NCBI RefSeq assembly: GCF_025717065.2
Contig: NZ_JAOVZO020000023.1
Coordinates: forward strand, 434,001-498,000
DNA: 64,000 bases
Direction of reading: 5' to 3'
DNA from: Tahibacter soli
GTDB taxonomy: Bacteria > Pseudomonadota > Gammaproteobacteria > Xanthomonadales > Rhodanobacteraceae
The notes beneath the pieces were generated by a model. That model was not told where the DNA came from. It did no database searches and saw only the letters and a program-made list of their open reading frames with translations. Position numbers and translations under genes: made by a program. Below, in pieces: positions 46,127 to 55,692 of this stretch (the first letter of the stretch is position 1; each line of letters opens with the position of its first letter).

Positions 46127-46762
46127 TCAGGCTTGCAACGGACGCTGGAGCAGCACCAGGCGCAGCGCGAGGCCGAGCAGCACGGCGGCCTGCACGCGGT
46201 CGAGCCAGCGCAGCCGGTGCGCGCGCGTGCGCAGCGCCGCCACGACGCGCCCGGCGCAGACGCCGAGCAGCGCGTGAAAGACGAACGCGAGCGCCGACAG
46301 CACGAGTCCCAGTATCAACAACTGCACCGTGACGCCGCCGCGGCGCGGATCCGCGAACTGCGGCAGGAACACGAGAAAGAACAGCAGCGCTTTCGGATTG
46401 AGCAAGCTCACGATGACGGCGCTGCGCAGCGCGCGCCAGGACGAATCCTGCGCGGGCGCCGCATTCGGCGCGGCGTCGCGGCGGCGCAGCGTTTTCCACG
46501 CGAGCCCTACGAGATACGCGGCGCCGGCCCAGCGCAGCACGTCGAACGACGGCGGCCAGGCCGCGGCCGCCGCGGCGATGCCGGCGCAGACGAGCAGGGT
46601 GAGGATCAGATCGGCCACGAAGATGCCGGCCGCCGACGCGACGCCGCCGCGCGCGCCGAGCGAGAGGCTTTGCGACACGACCATCGCCATGTTCGGCCCC
46701 GGCGACACGAGGAGGCCCAGCACGGCGATCGAGAACAGAACGAGTGTCGACGCGGTGGGCAT
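46127..46762 (-). CDS. LysE/RhtB-family exporter
   Basis: A 211-aa membrane protein with about six hydrophobic segments. Family marks are LGLLVSPGPNMAMVVSQSL near the N-terminus and SLLNPKALLFFLVFLPQF in the middle. The family exports amino acids and derivatives by proton exchange. It is divergently arranged with the GlxA-type regulator at 46857, which is a natural candidate to control it. The in-frame extension to 46984 overlaps that regulator and was not used. Confidence 0.92.
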   Translation of the reverse strand: MPTASTLVLFSIAVLGLLVSPGPNMAMVVSQSLSLGARGGVASAAGIFVADLILTLLVCAGIAAAAAAWPPSFDVLRWAGAAYLVGLAWKTLRRRDAAPNAAPAQDSSWRALRSAVIVSLLNPKALLFFLVFLPQFADPRRGGVTVQLLILGLVLSALAFVFHALLGVCAGRVVAALRTRAHRLRWLDRVQAAVLLGLALRLVLLQRPLQA

Positions 46763-46856
46763 CGCGGGCGGTCGGTAGCGGCGGATGCGACGATTACACC
46801 CTCGACAGCCCGATCGGCACAGTGTCCAATGTGACGTCTTTCGGGCCGGAGCGGAC

Positions 46857-47837
46857 ATGCGCGATTTCGAGGTGCTGGTGTTCCGCGGCGCGTATCCGAG
46901 CAGCGTCGCGATGAGCCGCGACATCCTCGACGCCGCGGCGCAGGTGGCGGCGAAGCAGGGCGTCGCGATACCGACGTGGGGCATCTATTCGCTCGAAGGC
47001 GGCCGGCTGCCGCTGCGCGACGGCATCAGCATCGAGACGCGGCGCCTGCCGGCGCGCAAGCCCGGCACGCGTTCGGTCTGCGTGATCCCGGGCCTCGGCG
47101 CCGATCCCGACGCGCTGCTCGCGCAGATGCGCACGCCCGAGGGGCTGGCGATCGCGCGGCGGCTGGCGCGGCACGTCGCCTGCGGCGGGCAGGTCGCGGC
47201 GTCGTGCTCCGCGGTGTTCGTGCTGCAGGCCGCGGGCCTGCTCGCCGGCCGCCGCGCGACGACGACGTGGTGGCTCGCGCCGGCGCTCGCGCGGCAATCG
47301 CCCGACTGCACCGTCGACGCCGATCGCATGGTCTGCGCCGACGGCCCGGTGATCACGGCCGGCGCCGCGTTCGCGCACGCCGATCTCATGCTGCACCTGC
47401 TGCGCGAACGCTTCGGGCCCGCGCTCAGCGAAGCGGTGTCGCGACTGCTGCTGCTGGAGCATCGCCATTCGCAGACGCCGTTCATGGTGCCCGAAGTGCT
47501 GGCGAGCGGGCACGCGCTCGTCGCGCAGCTGACCGCGCGCCTGGAGACGTCGCTGCCGCGCGTGCCGCCGATCTCGCAGCTCGCGCGCGAGCTGTGCGTG
47601 TCCGAGCGCACGCTGTCGCGGCACGTGCGCAAGGCCACCGGCAAGAGCACGAGCGGGCTCGTGCGCAGCGTGAAGCTGCGGCGCGCGCGCACGCTGCTCG
47701 AAAACAGCCGCATGACGATCGACCAGATCGCCGTGGCCGTGGGCTACCAGGACGCCACCGCGCTGCGCCGGCTCGTGCGCAAGACCACCGGCGCGAGTCC
47801 GTCGCGGTTTCGCGCGGCGGCAACGGTCAGCCGCTGA
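46857..47837 (+). CDS. GlxA-type AraC-family transcriptional regulator (DJ-1/PfpI domain)
   Basis: A 326-aa regulator with an N-terminal DJ-1/PfpI-like domain (FEVLVFRGAYPSSVAMSRD; the nucleophile-elbow position AASCSAVFVLQAAG) and a C-terminal AraC double helix-turn-helix (ISQLARELCVSERTLSRHVR; MTIDQIAVAVGYQDATALRR). GGAG lies upstream of ATG 46857. The 94-bp gap to the divergent LysE gene should hold its operator. Probably regulates lysE and the minus-strand metabolic genes. Confidence 0.92.
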   Translation: MRDFEVLVFRGAYPSSVAMSRDILDAAAQVAAKQGVAIPTWGIYSLEGGRLPLRDGISIETRRLPARKPGTRSVCVIPGLGADPDALLAQMRTPEGLAIARRLARHVACGGQVAASCSAVFVLQAAGLLAGRRATTTWWLAPALARQSPDCTVDADRMVCADGPVITAGAAFAHADLMLHLLRERFGPALSEAVSRLLLLEHRHSQTPFMVPEVLASGHALVAQLTARLETSLPRVPPISQLARELCVSERTLSRHVRKATGKSTSGLVRSVKLRRARTLLENSRMTIDQIAVAVGYQDATALRRLVRKTTGASPSRFRAAATVSR

Positions 47838-47858
47838 GCGGAGCAGCGGTCGGCCGAG

Positions 47859-50639
47859 TCATCGCGCGGATTTCGCCAGCGCGTCGATCCGCGCGAGCAG
47901 CGCCGGCTCGATCCGCGTGCGGTCGCCGATCAGCGCGAGCGCGCGGCGCGCCGTGTCGCGCGCGGCCGGCGCGTCGTCGAGGCTGGCCTCGATCGACGCC
48001 TGCGCGCCGAGCAGTTCGACCTCGCGCAGCGTGCCCGCGGGCGCGAGGCGGCGCCACATCGCGAGCGCCTGGCCGGCATCGGCGAGCGCCTCGGCGGAAC
48101 GCCCGAGCGCCTGCAGCGCGTCGGCGCGGCGCGCGAGCACGGCCTGCGTGACCATGCCGTCCGACGCGCCGAGGCGCGCGAGCAGCGCAAGCGCCCGATC
48201 GCACAGCGCGAGCGCGCCGGGCGCATCGTTGCGCCGCAGCAGCAATTCGGCACGCAGCTGCCACAGCCGCGCGGTGCGGCGATTGCCGTCGCGAAAGAGT
48301 TCCTCGGCCATCGCCAGCGCGCGCGCGCTGCTCGCATCCGCGGCGTCGAGATCGCCGGTCGCGAGCGCGAGACCGGCCCGGGCCGCGTACATCTCGATGC
48401 ACGAGCGCGTCGCGTGCAGGTCGGGGCGCTCGCACCAGCGTATCGCGCTGCGCACATGCTCGGCGGCGGCGTCGAAATGGCGCCGGCGCAGCTCGAGCTC
48501 GCCGAGGCTCGCGAGCGTATTGGACACGCGCAGGTGATCGTCGCCGTAGATCGTGCGCATCATCGCGAGCGCGCGCGTCAGAAACGGCAGCGCTTCGTCG
48601 AGACGGTCCTGCAGGCGCAGCACGTCGCCGAGGTTCAGCAGCGCCAGCGCGAGGCGGTCGTGCGGCCCGGCGTACATCTTCTCGGCCGTCGCCACCGCTT
48701 CGCGCAGCAGCGCTTCGGCTTCGTCGTTCCTGCCTTGAGCGCCGCGCACGCGCGACAGGTCGGTGAGGCCTTGCAGAAAATCGTCGGTCGGCGCGCGTTC
48801 GCTTTCGCGCCAGGTTTTCAATGCGGCTTCCAGGAGCGGCGCCGCGTCGGCGTTGCGACCGCCGCCGATGAGCTGGTTCGCGCGCGTCAGATCCGCGTGC
48901 ACCGCGCCCTTCGATGCCGGGGCATACAACGCGGCGGCGCGGCGTGCGGCCTCGGCGGAAATCGCCAGCGCCGCGTCGGTGCGCGCCGAATACATCAGCG
49001 CGCTCGCGTAGTTCTGCAGACCCTCGACGCTCGCGGCATCGTTGCCGCGGCGCATCTGCGGCAGCAGCGCCTCGTACGCGCGACTCGCGTCCGCGTAGCG
49101 CGACTGCAGAATCAGCAGGCGCGCCTGCAGCAGACGGATCTGCGTCAGCGCCGGATCGTCGTCGGCGTCGTTCGCGAGCGCGAGCGCCTGGCGGTACAGC
49201 GCGTCGGCCTGCGCGTAGTCGCTCGCGCCCGCGCTGACTTCGCCGAGCGTGCGCAGCATTTCGATGCGCGTGGCCGGCGACAGGTCGGTATGCGTCGTCA
49301 GGCGCGTGCTCGCGCGCTGCACGAGCTGTTCGAGCGTCGGGCGCCGGTCCGGCAACTGTCCCGCGCGCGACGCGTCGAACAGCTCGATCAGAAAATCGCG
49401 CACCGCCGTGGCGCGCTGCGCCTGCTCGCCGGCGACGTGCGCCTGCCACACGGTCAGCGACACGCCGACGGCGAGCGCGAGCGACGCGAATGCCACGGCG
49501 CCCGCGGCGGCGCGATGGCGCTGCATCGCCTTGCGCAGGCGATACCACGCCGACGGCGTGCGCGCGACGACCGGTTCGTTGCGCAGCCAGCGCTCGAGAT
49601 CGTCGGCGAGCAGCGCCGCCGACAGATAGCGCCGCTGCGGATCGGGCGCTCGCGCGGTGTTGCAGATCGCGTCGAGGTCGCCGCGCAGGACGCGCGCGAG
49701 CGCCGCGCCGGACGGCAGGCCGGGCAGGGCCGGCCGGTCGGCGAACAGGTGGGCGCGCGACAGGTTCACGCGCGTCTGCCCGGCCGGCAGCAGCTGCCCC
49801 GTCAGCAGCTCGCCCATGAGGATGCCGAGCGCGTAGATGTCGCTCGCCGTGGTCACCATGCCCGGCAGATACTGTTCCGGCGCCGCATAGCCCGGCGTCA
49901 GCGCGATCGCGCTCGTCTGCGTCGCGCCGGGCGCATCGTCGCCGAGCAGCCGCGCGATGCCGAAGTCCAGCACCTTGATGTCGCCGTCGCCGTCGACGAG
50001 CACGTTCGACGGCTTGAGGTCGCAATGCACGACCAGCGCGCGATGCGCCGCGTCGATCGCGCGGCACACCGTCACGAGCAGCGCGATGCGCGCGCGCAGA
50101 TCCAGCGCATGGACGTCGGCGTAGCGCGTGATCGGCAGGCCGTCGACGAACTCCATCGCGATGTAGGGAATGCCCGCATCGCTGATGCCGCCTTCGATGA
50201 GGCTCGCGATGTGCCGGTGCGACAGCTGCGCGAGCACGCCCTGCTCGCGGCGGAAGCGCCGCTGGCCGTCGGCGGAAAACAGGCCCGTGCGCAAAAGCTT
50301 CAGCGCGACCGTCTGCGTGCCGTTGCCGCTCGCGCGCTGCGCGCGGAACACCACGGACGTGCCGCCGTGTCCGAGCACGTCGACGAGCCGATACGGCCCG
50401 ATGCGGCTGCCGACGAGACCGTGCCCTTCGTCGTCGTGCGGCGTGTACTGGCGCACGAGCGCGGCGGCCGGCGCGTCGAGCAGCGGCACGTCGCGGGCGT
50501 CGGACGCGAGCATGGCCGTGAGTTCCTGCCGCAGCGCCGGATCGAGCGCGTGCGCGGCGAGCCACGCGTCGCGTTGCGCGGGCGAAAGATCCACGAGCCG
50601 ATCGAAACACTCGCGCAGGCTCGGCGCCGTGTCGCTCAA
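47859..50639 (-). CDS. Serine/threonine protein kinase with TPR-like sensor region
   Basis: A 926-aa kinase. The N-terminal 70 residues are helical. The kinase domain, about 80-350, has IGPYRLVDVLGHGGTSVVF, the ATP lysine in VALKLL, HCDLKPSNVLV (D207) and DFGIARLL. One membrane segment (AGAVAFASLALAVGVSLTVW) follows at about 380, then about 500 residues of TPR-type helical repeats (LLEAALKTWRESE, LLREAVATAEKMYAGP). No ATG is available at the right place: TTG 50639 overlaps the sigma-factor stop (TTGA) and gives a sensible N-terminus, so it is taken as the start. The kinase and ECF factor form a signalling pair. Confidence 0.88.
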   Translation of the reverse strand: MSDTAPSLRECFDRLVDLSPAQRDAWLAAHALDPALRQELTAMLASDARDVPLLDAPAAALVRQYTPHDDEGHGLVGSRIGPYRLVDVLGHGGTSVVFRAQRASGNGTQTVALKLLRTGLFSADGQRRFRREQGVLAQLSHRHIASLIEGGISDAGIPYIAMEFVDGLPITRYADVHALDLRARIALLVTVCRAIDAAHRALVVHCDLKPSNVLVDGDGDIKVLDFGIARLLGDDAPGATQTSAIALTPGYAAPEQYLPGMVTTASDIYALGILMGELLTGQLLPAGQTRVNLSRAHLFADRPALPGLPSGAALARVLRGDLDAICNTARAPDPQRRYLSAALLADDLERWLRNEPVVARTPSAWYRLRKAMQRHRAAAGAVAFASLALAVGVSLTVWQAHVAGEQAQRATAVRDFLIELFDASRAGQLPDRRPTLEQLVQRASTRLTTHTDLSPATRIEMLRTLGEVSAGASDYAQADALYRQALALANDADDDPALTQIRLLQARLLILQSRYADASRAYEALLPQMRRGNDAASVEGLQNYASALMYSARTDAALAISAEAARRAAALYAPASKGAVHADLTRANQLIGGGRNADAAPLLEAALKTWRESERAPTDDFLQGLTDLSRVRGAQGRNDEAEALLREAVATAEKMYAGPHDRLALALLNLGDVLRLQDRLDEALPFLTRALAMMRTIYGDDHLRVSNTLASLGELELRRRHFDAAAEHVRSAIRWCERPDLHATRSCIEMYAARAGLALATGDLDAADASSARALAMAEELFRDGNRRTARLWQLRAELLLRRNDAPGALALCDRALALLARLGASDGMVTQAVLARRADALQALGRSAEALADAGQALAMWRRLAPAGTLREVELLGAQASIEASLDDAPAARDTARRALALIGDRTRIEPALLARIDALAKSAR

Positions 50640-51160
50640 GACAGGCGCGCCTTGAGGAACGCGGAAGCGAAACGCCAGTCGCGCGCCGCGGTGCGCGGCG
50701 CGATGTCCAGCAGCTCGGCGACCTGCGACAGGCCCAGGCCCGCGAAGAAATGCAGGTTCACGACTTCCGCGGCGCGTTCGTCCCGCAGCAGCAGTTGATC
50801 GAGCGCGGCGTCGAGTTCCAGCGCGAGGGCGGGGTCGACCGTGATCGACTCGACGTCCGGATCGGTCAATGCGACGCGCAGGAGCGGGTTCTCGCGTTTC
50901 AGGCGCATCTGCAGCTTGGCGCGATCGAGCAGCAAGTGCCGCATGGCCTGCGCCGCGTACGAAAAGAACTGCCGCGGCTCGCCGAAGCGCAGGCGCTCGG
51001 CGTCGGCCAGCTTCAGGTACAGCTCGTTCACCAGCGCGGTGGTGTGCAAAGTATCGGGCGTGCCGCCGCGGCGGCGCACGCTGCGCGCCAGCGCGCGCAA
51101 CTCCAGATACAACTGGTCGATCAGCGTATCGACATCGCTGGAACCTGCGGCCTGACTCAT
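50636..51160 (-). CDS. ECF-type RNA polymerase sigma factor
   Basis: A 174-aa sigma-70 family protein of the type that sits beside Ser/Thr kinases (Sigma70_ECF-like). Region 2 includes LYLKLADAERLRFGEPRQFF and SYAAQAMRHLLLDRAK; region 4 includes LSQVAELLDIAPRTAARDWR, a helix-turn-helix. No anti-sigma gene is adjacent, so activity may be set by the coupled kinase. ATG 51160 was preferred over the in-frame 51283, whose extra 41 residues are not conserved-looking. Confidence 0.9.
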   Translation of the reverse strand: MSQAAGSSDVDTLIDQLYLELRALARSVRRRGGTPDTLHTTALVNELYLKLADAERLRFGEPRQFFSYAAQAMRHLLLDRAKLQMRLKRENPLLRVALTDPDVESITVDPALALELDAALDQLLLRDERAAEVVNLHFFAGLGLSQVAELLDIAPRTAARDWRFASAFLKARLS

Positions 51161-51337
51161 GAGACGGGACTCCGGCGTCGGAGCCGGCACGGTACGGATC
51201 GGGTCGCCATTCTGCCACGGGATCGCGGCCGTTCCTGTGACGAGGGCGACCGTCGGACGGTTCGGACCGCTCGCGTGCCGCACCCGGTTCCGCTACCGTG
51301 CTGCAGCCGAATCATCGCCAGGAATACGATCGCTGCC

Positions 51338-51793
51338 ATGAGCAAGAGCAAATTGCTACGAATGGACAATATCGGCATCGTCGTCGAATCGCTCGACGAT
51401 GCCGTCGCTTTCTTCACCGAACTCGGCCTGACCTTCGAGGGGCGGGCGATGATCGAAGGCGAGTGGGCCGGGCGCGTCACCGGACTTCCCAGCCAGCGCG
51501 TCGAGATCGCGATGATGGCGACACCCGACGGCCACAGCCGGCTCGAACTCTCGCGCTTTCTCGACCCGCCCGTCGCCGCCGACCACCGCAACGCGCCGGT
51601 GAACGCGCTCGGCTACCTGCGCGCGATGTTCGCGGTGAGCGACATCGACGACACGCTCGAGAGACTGCGTAAGCACGGCGCGCAGCTCGTCGGCGAAGTG
51701 GTGCGGTACGAGAACGCGTACCGGCTCTGCTACATCCGCGGCCCCGAAGGACTGCTCGTCGGACTGGCGGAACCGCTCGACGGTCATCGGTGA
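51338..51793 (+). CDS. VOC-family protein
   Basis: A 151-aa glyoxalase/bleomycin-resistance-fold protein: NIGIVVESLDDAVAFFTELG, then MMATPDGHSRLELSRFL, DIDDTLERLRKHGAQLV and a last strand YIRGPEGLLVGLAEPL with a possible metal glutamate. Substrate unknown. It stands alone between the sigma-factor operon and an uncharacterised gene. The in-frame extension to 50750 overlaps the sigma factor and is rejected. Confidence 0.88.
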   Translation: MSKSKLLRMDNIGIVVESLDDAVAFFTELGLTFEGRAMIEGEWAGRVTGLPSQRVEIAMMATPDGHSRLELSRFLDPPVAADHRNAPVNALGYLRAMFAVSDIDDTLERLRKHGAQLVGEVVRYENAYRLCYIRGPEGLLVGLAEPLDGHR

Positions 51794-51882
51794 TCGTCGG
51801 CGTCGCCCGCCCGCGAATCGCCACGCGGATGCGCTAGGCTTTCGCGGCGGCATGGTGCCGCATCGATCGGGGGGCGACGCGG

Positions 51883-53046
51883 ATGGGCATGGCGTTTTCA
51901 TGGTTGTCGACGACCTCGCTGTCGTCGGCGGACGTACTCGCGGCATTGCATCTGGAAGACACCGGCGCCGCCGTGCGCGCGGGCGAATGCGAGATCGCCG
52001 GCGCGGCCTTGCCGCGAGGCGGCTATGTGATCGTGGCGAACGGGTTCTGGCATGCCGCGATCCACCCGCCGAAGCTCGCGGCCCTGTCGCGCGAAGCCAG
52101 CGTGGTCGGCTACACCGAAAGCGAGAGCGTCAACGCGTCGACCGCGTTTGCCTGGCGCAACGGCGAGCAGATCTGGCAAGTCATGCATCTGCTGGACGAA
52201 GGCGCCGAGCATCTCGCCATCGACGGCGACGCGCCCGCGGAAACGGCGGCATTGCTCAAACAGGCGGTCGCGCGCCATCGCGCGGAGGGTCACGATGCCG
52301 TGTACGGCGTTCCCGCGGCCGTCGCGCATTCGCTCACCGGCTTCCGCTACGGCGACGATCGCGGGTTGCGTTTCACGCGGCTGGCGCCTCGCACGGCCAC
52401 GGTGAACGTGAGCGGCACGCCGATCACCTTCGAGTGGCCGAACGAGCGGGGTGACCTGACCGCCACGCTGAATCGCGCATTGGAAGCGATACTGGTTCCA
52501 CTCGGCTTCGACGTGCGGCGCGACCCGCGCGGCGACGAATTCTTCAGAACCCGCGGCGACACGACGCTGACGATCTTCGGCGTCGGTTACGACGACGATC
52601 CTTTCTATACCTGTGACATTTTCATTTCCGTACGCCAGAACACCGTCGAGCGGCTGATCGCGAGCATCATTCCGCATCACAGCAGCTCGTCGACGTGCAA
52701 TCTGCGATTGGCGAAGATCGAGGGCCACGACGGTTTCGACATCAAGTCGCTGCGGCACATCGAGGCGTTCGTCAAGTTCCTCGGCAAGAAGGTGCCGGCG
52801 CTGGTCGAACGCTGCGGCGACGTCCGCGAGCTGGACCGCATCGTGAACGCGGACCGCACGCGCATCGACGGCATCGACTTCCTGACCGCCGAAGGGCCGA
52901 TCGTGCTGGCGTGGCTCGCCGGCAATCCGAACTTCGACAGCATGGTGGCGTACGCCGATTCGCGCTACGACCGACGCGAGATCGAGGGCGATACACCGAT
53001 CGTGCGACTGGCGGAGCATCTGCGGCGGAATGTGCCGGTGGGGTAG
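51883..53046 (+). CDS. Protein of unknown function
   Basis: A 387-aa, cytoplasmic-looking protein without a signal peptide or membrane segment. The N-terminal half includes GYVIVANGFWHAAIHPPKLA and WQVMHLLDEGAEHLAIDGD, a pattern seen in small immunity- or housekeeping-type proteins but not specific. The C-terminal half includes TPITFEWPNERGDLTATLNR and CNLRLAKIEGHDGFD. I recognise no family. A G-rich ribosome site precedes ATG 51883. Confidence 0.75.
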   Translation: MGMAFSWLSTTSLSSADVLAALHLEDTGAAVRAGECEIAGAALPRGGYVIVANGFWHAAIHPPKLAALSREASVVGYTESESVNASTAFAWRNGEQIWQVMHLLDEGAEHLAIDGDAPAETAALLKQAVARHRAEGHDAVYGVPAAVAHSLTGFRYGDDRGLRFTRLAPRTATVNVSGTPITFEWPNERGDLTATLNRALEAILVPLGFDVRRDPRGDEFFRTRGDTTLTIFGVGYDDDPFYTCDIFISVRQNTVERLIASIIPHHSSSSTCNLRLAKIEGHDGFDIKSLRHIEAFVKFLGKKVPALVERCGDVRELDRIVNADRTRIDGIDFLTAEGPIVLAWLAGNPNFDSMVAYADSRYDRREIEGDTPIVRLAEHLRRNVPVG

Positions 53047-53120
53047 GCGGGCGGGCTCGGGCCACCGATGGCGCAGTTCGAATGGCACGCCCTCGATGAC
53101 TGTTCGGAACTCGCCCGAGA

Positions 53121-53681
53121 CTATTGCCGGGATCGCGATCCGACCTTGAAGCCCGCACGAAGCCACTCCGCCTGCATCGCTTCTTTCCTGGCTTGCCAAT
53201 ACGCCCTGCGGTCCTCCGCGCTTTCAATCGGAGGGCGATCTCCGTTGTTCACCGTCCGCAGGCTGTCGAAGTAGGCGGGCGAGCCGTAGTCGGTACAGCG
53301 CATGACGGCCTCGACGAACGTCGACGGCGGAAGGTACGAATGCACATGGATGTAATGGCGGATGCCCGACGGTGCGATGTACACGACGCCCTGTCCGGGA
53401 ACGAACAGGTTGACGTGAGAACGCTCGAGAGACCCGCTGTCGACGTTCGCCGCGTCGCAGTGCGAGCAGCGATGCAGGCCGCGGAAGTTGTAGCTGCGTT
53501 GCGACTCGTGCGCCGCAGCGACCAGTTCGTCGAGCTTGTCGACGAGACCCGGCGGCGTCTCGCCGCGCACGTAGTCGTGGGGATGCTCGAGCCAGCCGAC
53601 GGCCAGCAGCGGCACGCGCCAGTTGTTCGCGTCGTACGGGCCGTTGTGGTAGCGGCAGCACATCAGGTCGTCGAAGTGCAT
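53121..53681 (-). CDS. Uncharacterised protein with CxxC motif, DUF7919-like
   Basis: A 186-aa protein. VGWLEHPHDYVRGETPPGLV, then GLHRCSHCD with a CxxC pair, VNLFVPGQGVVYIAPSGI and IHVHSYLPPSTFVEAV resemble the small DUF7919-type family as I remember it (GWL..., C..C, HY..H.Y.PP..F). The paired cysteines may bind zinc or form a disulfide. The function is unknown. The start at 53681 fits the N-terminal block; longer in-frame sequence upstream is not protein-like. Confidence 0.7.
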   Translation of the reverse strand: MHFDDLMCCRYHNGPYDANNWRVPLLAVGWLEHPHDYVRGETPPGLVDKLDELVAAAHESQRSYNFRGLHRCSHCDAANVDSGSLERSHVNLFVPGQGVVYIAPSGIRHYIHVHSYLPPSTFVEAVMRCTDYGSPAYFDSLRTVNNGDRPPIESAEDRRAYWQARKEAMQAEWLRAGFKVGSRSRQ

Positions 53682-53984
53682 GGCGTCATCGGGCCGACTT
53701 GGGAATTCGGCGGATCGTAGTGCATCCGATCGTGAATGGGTCGCGTCATGCGCGGTGCGGCGAACGCCGCCCGCGTGCGACAGCGCACCGCACCAGTCAC
53801 CTTCGCTCCCCGCGGCTCCGCCGCTTCTGGCAAAGGCAGTTACACAGTTCAAATTACACTCCCCCGGGCGGGGGACGGTCGACTGAATTTCACTCGGTCG
53901 CCATTGAAAATGGCCCAACATTGACCAGTTTCCAGACGACTACGCATGGAAATGACGGGCCGGTCACTGTAGATCATCCGGCGA

Positions 53985-54860
53985 TGACTGATCGATACGC
54001 ATCGACGGGTGATTTTTACCGACCGCCTGGATGCGCGTCAGCCGGCGATGACTGCGGCGCAGTGGGCCGTGAGTGATCGGCAGTCACGCGTGACTGGCAA
54101 TCACCCTGCGTCGGGTAAAAATCATGCAGCGGTGGCGTGTTGCGACGCACCCCTCGGGTGCCGATCACTCGCTCGTGACTGCGCGGCAGGCGCGCGCGAG
54201 TGTCCGGCAGTCGACGGTCCCTGATTTTTACTCGACGGATGATGGTGGATAGGCATCGATGACTGCCCGGAACTCGCGGGCGACCAGTGATCGGGCATTC
54301 GTCCCGAACGACGGGGCAATGGGCCGGCTGCGATGAAGTCCGGGGCAGGGCAGGTGCGAAGCCGTGGCGGACTCACGGTGACGCAAGGCGCGCCGGCAGA
54401 TTCCGTACGCCCGCCACCGCTCTGTGGCGCGTCCCGGGCGGCCAACACGGGCGAGCCGTTCGAGAGCGTTGCGTGCGTCGCAGACTGTGCCGCCGGAAGT
54501 CGACGGAGCGGCTTCCGCCCGGGACGTTCCGCAGCCGCGGCCGAACGGACCTTTTTTCGTCGCTCGGCAAGTGTTTTCGCGTCGAAAAAGTGCGCTGACT
54601 GATCAACAGTCATCGACGCGCGATTTTCACTTTGCGTTGAATGGCGCATCACCCGGCCGTGAGCGCGGCGCAGTGGCGCGCGAGCAGTCGGGCAATGACG
54701 CGTGAGTGAAAGTTACCCGGCCCTGGGCAAAAACTGGCCGACGCTTGATGAAGCAATCCGCAACGATCTATGGGCTATTGCCCGCGAGTGACTGAAAACC
54801 AGCCGAGCGTGAGTGGTCGACCGGTCGACGATCGCTGATTTTCACGCAACGGAAACTGAC
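53985..54860. repeat. Dispersed degenerate repeats built around a TGATTTTYAC core
   Basis: Core copies are at 54010-54019, 54222-54231, 54621-54630 and 54836-54845, with one in reverse orientation at 54115-54124. The 33-nt stretches ending at 54019 and 54630 match over most positions, both starting ACTGATC and containing CATCGACG. A second pair, about 54050-54124 and 54660-54740, aligns around GCGGCGCAGTGG and ends in a TAAAAA/CAAAAA block. Confidence 0.55.
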
Positions 54861-55138
54861 AGCCACCCAAGGCTGGTTTTTGGCGGCGAAACGCGTCCAG
54901 ATACTGCGGCGTTCGGGGTCGTCGCGCGCGACGCGGACGCGAAGGCGGCGTGAGCCGTCCGTAGCGCCGTGGCGACGCGGCTCGACCCGGGCACGTTTAG
55001 TGGCGAAAATAATTTCCGCGATTCAACGATGCCATCCGAGATTGTCGTTGGATTCGATTCCGCAGCGCACGATGCGAGCGACGATGAGCTGCTGGCCTGC
55101 GCATACGCGCGACAACGCCAATATCGATCGCCGTACAG

Positions 55139-55168
55139 TTGCGAATTGTTATACTTATACCTTATATT
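55139..55168 (+). promoter_or_regulatory. Candidate promoter upstream of the SymE-like gene
   Basis: TTGCGA (55139-55144) and TATATT (55163-55168) with 18-bp spacing, in a locally AT-rich patch; the -10 differs from consensus at one base. Confidence 0.4.
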
Positions 55169-55282
55169 CTTTCTCACTCCCAGCCCCCAACGAGAGCAGC
55201 AAGTCGTAGAAAGAAGCGCGGACCACAGGTGCTACCAACACCCATGGCCCGCTAACCACAAACCATTAACACGAGATGGCTT

Positions 55283-55468
55283 ATGGCTACCACCAAGCAT
55301 ACGACACCCGCGCGTCGCCAATCCCCCGACGCCGCCGTACACGAAGGCAATCGTGCCATTCAACGCGCGATCTCGATTCTCGAAAGAAGCACCCGCGCCC
55401 CGAGCATGCTTGCCGACCTCGGCGCAGCAGCAAGCCGAAATGCACGGCAAGGAGCGCGTCATGGCTAA
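55283..55468 (+). CDS. Small ORF upstream of the SymE-like gene
   Basis: A possible 61-aa protein (MATTKHTTPARRQSPDAAVH; then RAIQRAISILERST) that overlaps the start of the SymE-like gene by eight bases. Its first residues echo the MAKTKH start of the SymE-like protein. It could be a leader peptide, a small partner, or not translated. No family is recognised. Confidence 0.4.
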   Translation: MATTKHTTPARRQSPDAAVHEGNRAIQRAISILERSTRAPSMLADLGAAASRNARQGARHG

Positions 55469-55679
55469 GACCAAGCATCGCGCACCGCCGCGCCCCAAGC
55501 GGATCACCGTCAGCACCGCGTTCTATCCGCCGGTCGAACCGTACCGGTACAGCAGACCCTTCCAGCAGGTTCCCTACATCCGCCTGAAAGGCCATTGGCT
55601 CACGCGCGGCGGCTTCGTGCCGGGCACGAAGTTCGATGTGCGGTTTGTCGATGGGTGCATCGTTTTGGTGCCGGTGTAG
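55461..55679 (+). CDS. SymE-family toxin-like protein
   Basis: A 72-aa protein with the SymE C-terminal block: VPYIRLKGHWLTRGGFVPGT, KFDVRFVDGCIVLVPV. AAGGAG lies six bases before ATG 55461. SymE of E. coli is an AbrB-fold, SOS-induced protein linked to RNA cleavage or nucleoid condensation, held down by the antisense RNA SymR; whether an antisense RNA exists here cannot be seen directly. A strong terminator follows. Its place beside repeats, an IS remnant and a nuclease/helicase pair fits an accessory or defence island. Confidence 0.8.
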   Translation: MAKTKHRAPPRPKRITVSTAFYPPVEPYRYSRPFQQVPYIRLKGHWLTRGGFVPGTKFDVRFVDGCIVLVPV

Positions 55680-55692
55680 GGCGCCGCAGTAC

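Larger units (their letters stand above)
53682..55282. other. Gene-free tract at the edge of the accessory island
   Basis: About 1.6 kb with no convincing coding frame. It contains dispersed short direct and inverted repeats between about 53975 and 54860 and an AT-rich promoter candidate near 55139-55168. Base composition becomes more uneven here than in the preceding 50 kb. Confidence 0.65.

Noticed and set aside
53985-54860. CRISPR array
   Set aside because: Repeats are degenerate, irregularly spaced and in both orientations, with no cas genes.
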